Assembly: GCA_017416485.1 (NCBI GenBank)
Contig: JAFQCH010000026.1
Coordinates: 29,641 to 93,640, forward strand
Direction of reading: 5' to 3'
Length of the DNA: 64,000 nucleotides
Source: Clostridia bacterium
GTDB taxonomy: Bacteria; Bacillota; Clostridia; Oscillospirales; Acutalibacteraceae
How positions within the stretch are numbered: position 1 is the stretch's first letter; every line of letters starts with the position of its first letter. A program made the translations under genes and the position numbers. Below the pieces are notes generated by a model, which worked only from the letters and a program-made list of their open reading frames with translations, had not been told where the DNA came from and searched no databases. This document shows, in pieces, positions 60,598-64,000 of this stretch.

Positions 60598-61386
60598 TTA
60601 TCCCCTTGCTTTGAAAAGTGTGCCGATGGAATGGCCGTCTGTCAGTTTGTAAAGGTCTGTAGGATCTGCACCGTTCATGATGACGGTGTGAATGCCCGCT
60701 TCGGTGGTCAGTTTTGCGGCGGCAATCTTGGTAGCCATACCGCCCGTGCCGCGCTTTGTGCCCGTTCCGCCCGCCATGGCCTCAATTTCGGGGGTAATTT
60801 CCTGCACAACGGGAATGAGGGTTGCATCCTCATCCGTCTGGGGGTTTGCGGAAAACAGGCCGTCGATATCAGACAAAATAACGAGTGCATCCGCTTCAAT
60901 CAGCTTTGCCACAATAGCAGACAGCATATCGTTGTCGCCATAGACGATTTCTTCCACCGCCACGGAGTCGTTTTCGTTCACAATGGGAATGGCACCGAAA
61001 TCGAGCAGTTTGCGGAAGGTGTTGATCAAATTCTTTCTGCGTTCATCGTTTTCGACGTCGCTTTTGGTAATCAGCAGCTGCCCGACCGTGTGGCCGTATT
61101 CAGAGAATAGTTTGTCATACATAAACATCAATTCGCACTGTCCCACGCAGGCGGCAGCCTGTCTGCCCGGTGTGTCGGCAGGTTTTTCGGCAAGCCCCAA
61201 TTTGCCGACACCGACCCCGATGGCACCCGAAGACACAAGCACGATCTGTTTTCCGGCATTCTGCAGGTCGGAAAGCACGCTTGCCAGCTTTGCCATGCGG
61301 CGGATGTTGGTTTTGCCCGTATCATAGGTCAGCGTGGATGTGCCGACTTTTATAACAATGCGTTTTGCATCTTTCAGATTTTGCAT
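60598..61386 (-). CDS. proB: Glutamate 5-kinase (short form)
   Basis: 262 residues from ATG 61386 (GGAGGG site). Amino-acid kinase fold: KRIVIKVGTSTLTYDTG at the start, IVLVSSGAIGVGVGKL near 55, PIVNENDSVAVEE near 135, 'VILSDIDGLFSANPQTD' near 170 and 'GGMATKIAAAKLTTEAGI' near 215. It ends without the C-terminal PUA domain found in E. coli ProB, so feedback by proline may differ. It phosphorylates glutamate with ATP, the first step of proline synthesis. proA follows immediately. Confidence 0.97.
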   Translation of the reverse strand: MQNLKDAKRIVIKVGTSTLTYDTGKTNIRRMAKLASVLSDLQNAGKQIVLVSSGAIGVGVGKLGLAEKPADTPGRQAAACVGQCELMFMYDKLFSEYGHTVGQLLITKSDVENDERRKNLINTFRKLLDFGAIPIVNENDSVAVEEIVYGDNDMLSAIVAKLIEADALVILSDIDGLFSANPQTDEDATLIPVVQEITPEIEAMAGGTGTKRGTGGMATKIAAAKLTTEAGIHTVIMNGADPTDLYKLTDGHSIGTLFKARG

Positions 61387-61480
61387 AGATATCCCTCCAA
61401 ATAAAACCATTTTAAACTATAGCATGCTTTTTTGCACAATGCAAGAAATTATTATATTTTTTATTTTAAAAGAAAAGAAA

Positions 61481-61525
61481 AGCGGGCTGAATCCCTTGAC
61501 AAATCCGCTTTTTTACTTGTATAAT
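61481..61525 (+). promoter_or_regulatory. Promoter of glutamine synthetase III with an inverted repeat over the -35
   Basis: TTGACA (61496-61501) and TATAAT (61520-61525) are 18 bp apart. AAAAGCGG (about 61478-61485) and CCGCTTTT (about 61506-61513) are perfect 8-bp arms around the -35. They could form an operator, or act as a terminator hairpin for any upstream transcript. Confidence 0.65.
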
Positions 61526-61578
61526 ATTAAATTGGATTTTTAGGTTTTATTACTTTTTTCGACAGGAGGAAAGCTGCC

Positions 61579-63669
61579 GTGAACGACATTCCCGCCATTT
61601 TCGGCACACTTGTTTTTAATGATGAGGCAATGCGCAAGTATATGTCCGAAGAGGTTTACAAGGCACTGCGCAAAACCACCGAAGACGGCCGCCATCTGGA
61701 CAGTTCCATTGCCGATGCGGTTGCAAAAAGCATGATGACCTGGGCGATGGAGCGCGGCGCTACCCACTTTACCCATTGGTTCCAGCCGTTGACGGGCATT
61801 ACCGCCGAAAAGCACGATGCGTTTATTGAGCCCGCCCCCGGCGGCAGAGTGCTGCTTGAGTTTTCGGGCAAGGAACTCATCAAAGGCGAACCCGATGCGT
61901 CTTCGTTCCCGTCGGGCGGATTGCGTGCAACCTTTGAAGCACGCGGCTACACAGCATGGGACCCCAACTCCTATGCTTTCATCAAGGACGGCACTCTGTG
62001 CATTCCGACCGCATTCTGCTCCTACGGCGGTGAAGCGCTCGACAAAAAGACCCCGCTTCTTCGCTCCATGGAAGCCATCAACCGTCAGGGCATGCGCATT
62101 CTGAAGCTGTTCGGCAGTGATGCCACCCGAATCATCACCACCGCAGGCCCCGAGCAGGAATATTTCCTTCTCGACCGCAATGTTTTCAATCAGAGAAAAG
62201 ACCTTATCTTAACCGGCAGAACCCTCTTTGGCGCAAGACCGCCCAAGGGGCAGGAACTTGATGACCACTATTTCGGTACCATCAAGCCCCGTGTTGCCGC
62301 CTATATGAAAGAGCTCGACGAGGAGCTGTGGAAGCTCGGCATTTATGCCAAAACCGAACACAACGAAACCGCACCCGCACAGCATGAGCTTGCTCCCGTG
62401 TATCAGCAGACCAATGTCGCCACCGACCACAATCAGCTGACCATGGAAATTATGAAAAAACTTGCCGGCAAGCACGACCTTGTATGCCTGTTGCACGAAA
62501 AGCCCTTTGCAGGTGTCAACGGTTCGGGCAAACACAACAACTGGTCGATTGCCACCAACACAGGTGTCAATCTGCTTGACCCCGGCCAGACCCCGCAGGA
62601 CAATGCACAGTTCCTTCTGTTCCTGTGCGCCGTGATTAAGGCTGTTGACGATTATCAGGATCTGCTTCGCATTTCCGTTGCATCCGCCGCAAACGACCAC
62701 CGTCTGGGTGCCAACGAAGCACCGCCTGCGGTTATTTCCATGTTCCTCGGTGACGAACTGTCCGCGATTCTTGATTCGCTCGAAAAAGGCACGGCTTACG
62801 ATGCCACCGAAAAGAGCATCCTGAAAGTCGGTGTACATACACTTCCCCGCTTCCCGCGCGACAACACCGACCGCAACCGCACCTCGCCCTTTGCCTTCAC
62901 GGGTAACAAATTTGAATTCCGTATGCTCGGTTCCACTGCATCCATTGCCGATGCCAACGTGATGATCAACACCACAGTTGCGGAATCGTTGCGTATTTTT
63001 GCAGATGAGCTTGAAACTGCCGAGGACTTCCACGGCACACTCAATGCCATCATCCGCCGCACCATTCAGAAGCACAAACGCATCATCTTCAACGGCAACG
63101 GCTATGACGAAGCATGGATGCGCGAAGCCGACCGCAGAGGTCTTAAAAACCTGCGCACCACGCCCGACTGCGTGCCCTGCCTGCTGGATGAAAAAAACAT
63201 CAACCTCTTTGCAGCCCACCGCGTGTTCACCGTAACGGAACTGCATTCGCGCTATGAGATCATGCTCAACAACTACTGCAAGATTCTGCAAATCGAAGCC
63301 ATGACCATGAGCGAAATGGCAAGACGCGACATTCTGCCCGCAGTGAGTGCGTATGTTTCTGACCTTGCAGAGTGCATCAACCGCAAGAAGACTGCCCTCG
63401 GCATGCGCAGTGCGTATGAAGAAAAAACGGCGCACCGTCTGGCTTCGCTTTGCGACACCATCAGCGAAACTGTTGACAACCTCGACACGGCACTGATTCG
63501 CGAAAAAACCATTGCAGGTGTTGCCGCACAGTCTGTTTACAGCCGCGACACCATTGCCGTGCTGATGCAGGAACTGCGAGCCGCCGTCGACGAAGCCGAA
63601 ACGCTGATGCCGGGCGAGCTGTGGCCGTATCCGAGCTACACCGACCTTATTTACAGCGTCAAAGACTGA
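61579..63669 (+). CDS. glnN: Type III glutamine synthetase
   Basis: 696 residues, the usual GSIII length. Start GTG 61579, with AGGAGGA eight bases upstream. The opening '[17 protein letters not shown]' and '[12 protein letters not shown]' are GSIII-specific. Catalytic-domain blocks are 'AGPEQEYFL' near 193, '[20 protein letters not shown]' near 258, '[19 protein letters not shown]' near 307 and '[17 protein letters not shown]' near 374. It joins ammonia to glutamate with ATP and forms double-ring dodecamers. Opposite in direction to proBA and the only nitrogen-assimilation gene here. Confidence 0.97.
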   Translation: MNDIPAIFGTLVFNDEAMRKYMSEEVYKALRKTTEDGRHLDSSIADAVAKSMMTWAMERGATHFTHWFQPLTGITAEKHDAFIEPAPGGRVLLEFSGKELIKGEPDASSFPSGGLRATFEARGYTAWDPNSYAFIKDGTLCIPTAFCSYGGEALDKKTPLLRSMEAINRQGMRILKLFGSDATRIITTAGPEQEYFLLDRNVFNQRKDLILTGRTLFGARPPKGQELDDHYFGTIKPRVAAYMKELDEELWKLGIYAKTEHNETAPAQHELAPVYQQTNVATDHNQLTMEIMKKLAGKHDLVCLLHEKPFAGVNGSGKHNNWSIATNTGVNLLDPGQTPQDNAQFLLFLCAVIKAVDDYQDLLRISVASAANDHRLGANEAPPAVISMFLGDELSAILDSLEKGTAYDATEKSILKVGVHTLPRFPRDNTDRNRTSPFAFTGNKFEFRMLGSTASIADANVMINTTVAESLRIFADELETAEDFHGTLNAIIRRTIQKHKRIIFNGNGYDEAWMREADRRGLKNLRTTPDCVPCLLDEKNINLFAAHRVFTVTELHSRYEIMLNNYCKILQIEAMTMSEMARRDILPAVSAYVSDLAECINRKKTALGMRSAYEEKTAHRLASLCDTISETVDNLDTALIREKTIAGVAAQSVYSRDTIAVLMQELRAAVDEAETLMPGELWPYPSYTDLIYSVKD

Positions 63670-63679
63670 TTTTCAGTAA

Positions 63680-63711
63680 AAGGGACTGCATTCGCAGTCC
63701 CTTGATTTTTT
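63680..63711 (+). terminator. Terminator of glutamine synthetase III
   Basis: AAGGGACTGC-ATTC-GCAGTCCCTT followed by GATTTTTT. Confidence 0.92.
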
Positions 63712-63773
63712 GGGTTCTTCACGGCAACTTGGGGGATGCAGAAAATAAATTACGGTTTGTAGGGCAAGGCTCG

Positions 63774-63987
63774 AAATGCAAAATGGAAAATGCAAAATTA
63801 TCGGAATGGCGTTGCCATTATAGAAGATATAATTTTTTATTTTGTGCGAATAACGACACTTTTGCAATAATTCTTATGCAAATAAATTAAAAATGTGGCT
63901 TTGTATTAAAATCAAATTCATTCATGCTCTATAATCGGAGCGAAGCGACCCTTTAATTTTGCATTTTGCATTTTTCCATTTTGCATT
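63774..63987. mobile_element. Inverted-repeat element, copy C (no gene)
   Basis: 214 bp. Left end: AAATGCAAAATGG and AAAATGCAAAATTATCGG, hairpin AATGGC-GTT-GCCATT (63805-63819), ATTATAGA. Right end: CATGCTCTATAATCGGAGCG, AAGCGACC, TTTAATTTTGC and TTTTGCA/TTTCCATT repeats. The AT-rich middle of about 100 bp has no reading frame. A short ATTACGGTTTGT motif precedes it at 63749. Nothing else is seen from 63712 to the end. Confidence 0.65.
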
Positions 63988-64000
63988 CAGGGCACCGCCC

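Noticed and set aside
63673..63890. Small genes in the last 300 bases
   Set aside because: The frames run through the terminator and the repeat element and have no ribosome sites.

Overview
The window looks like the chromosome of a low-to-mid GC Gram-positive anaerobe of the class Clostridia, most likely an uncultured gut member of the Oscillospirales (inference from gene content, not from a marker phylogeny). The support is ZapA, type III glutamine synthetase, class III anaerobic ribonucleotide reductase, a two-gene SUF system, strong Shine-Dalgarno sites, TTGACA/TATAAT promoters spaced 16-18 bp, and no sign of an outer membrane. No rRNA, tRNA, CRISPR array, prophage or transposase gene was seen.

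Layout. 1-5.8 kb: a truncated ATPase gene with tandem operator-like palindromes, a sigma factor with an overlapping membrane protein, a secreted metallophosphoesterase, mgtE with a long structured leader that contains a well-formed short reading frame, and an SH3 membrane protein. 5.9-9.6 kb: a GH30 glycosidase translationally coupled to an MFS transporter with a long cytoplasmic tail. 9.6-11.2 kb: two families of intergenic repeats, zapA, and a four-helix-bundle gene enclosed in one repeat. 11.2-23.9 kb: typA, a small conserved protein, a large DUF4838 secreted protein behind a heterodimeric ABC exporter, a GH27 alpha-galactosidase and a GPH-type transporter. 24-36 kb: a large P-type-ATPase-like protein that has lost its phosphorylation motif and overlaps rlmB, a membrane M28 peptidase, trkAH with nanA, ychF with a small IscU-like gene, and a PepV-like dipeptidase coupled to a HipB-like regulator that probably starts from a leaderless transcript under three operators. 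36-47 kb: GH78 rhamnosidase, cca and a YhcH-family gene, a DUF4143 ATPase with nested palindromes, trxB, a redoxin-fused nrdD, and nrdG. 47-64 kb: two paralogous secreted alpha/beta hydrolases, a second metallophosphoesterase, sufCB, a CPBP protease, an esterase, a secreted beta-rich protein, a GH123-like protein, rpmB, proBA and glutamine synthetase III.

Together the genes describe a fermentative glycan user. GH30, GH27, GH78, the GH123-like and DUF4838 proteins, sialate lyase and a YhcH-type enzyme point to plant galactan/rhamnogalacturonan and host glycans, with two GPH/MFS importers to take up products. Anaerobic life shows in nrdDG and the oxygen-sensitive minimal SUF system.

The most unusual items are (i) a family of short elements with AATGCAAAATGC-type inverted ends, one of which carries an S23-like four-helix-bundle gene while others are empty; (ii) the P-type-ATPase-like pseudoenzyme; (iii) the HipB-like regulator with phased operators but no HipA; and (iv) the mgtE leader.
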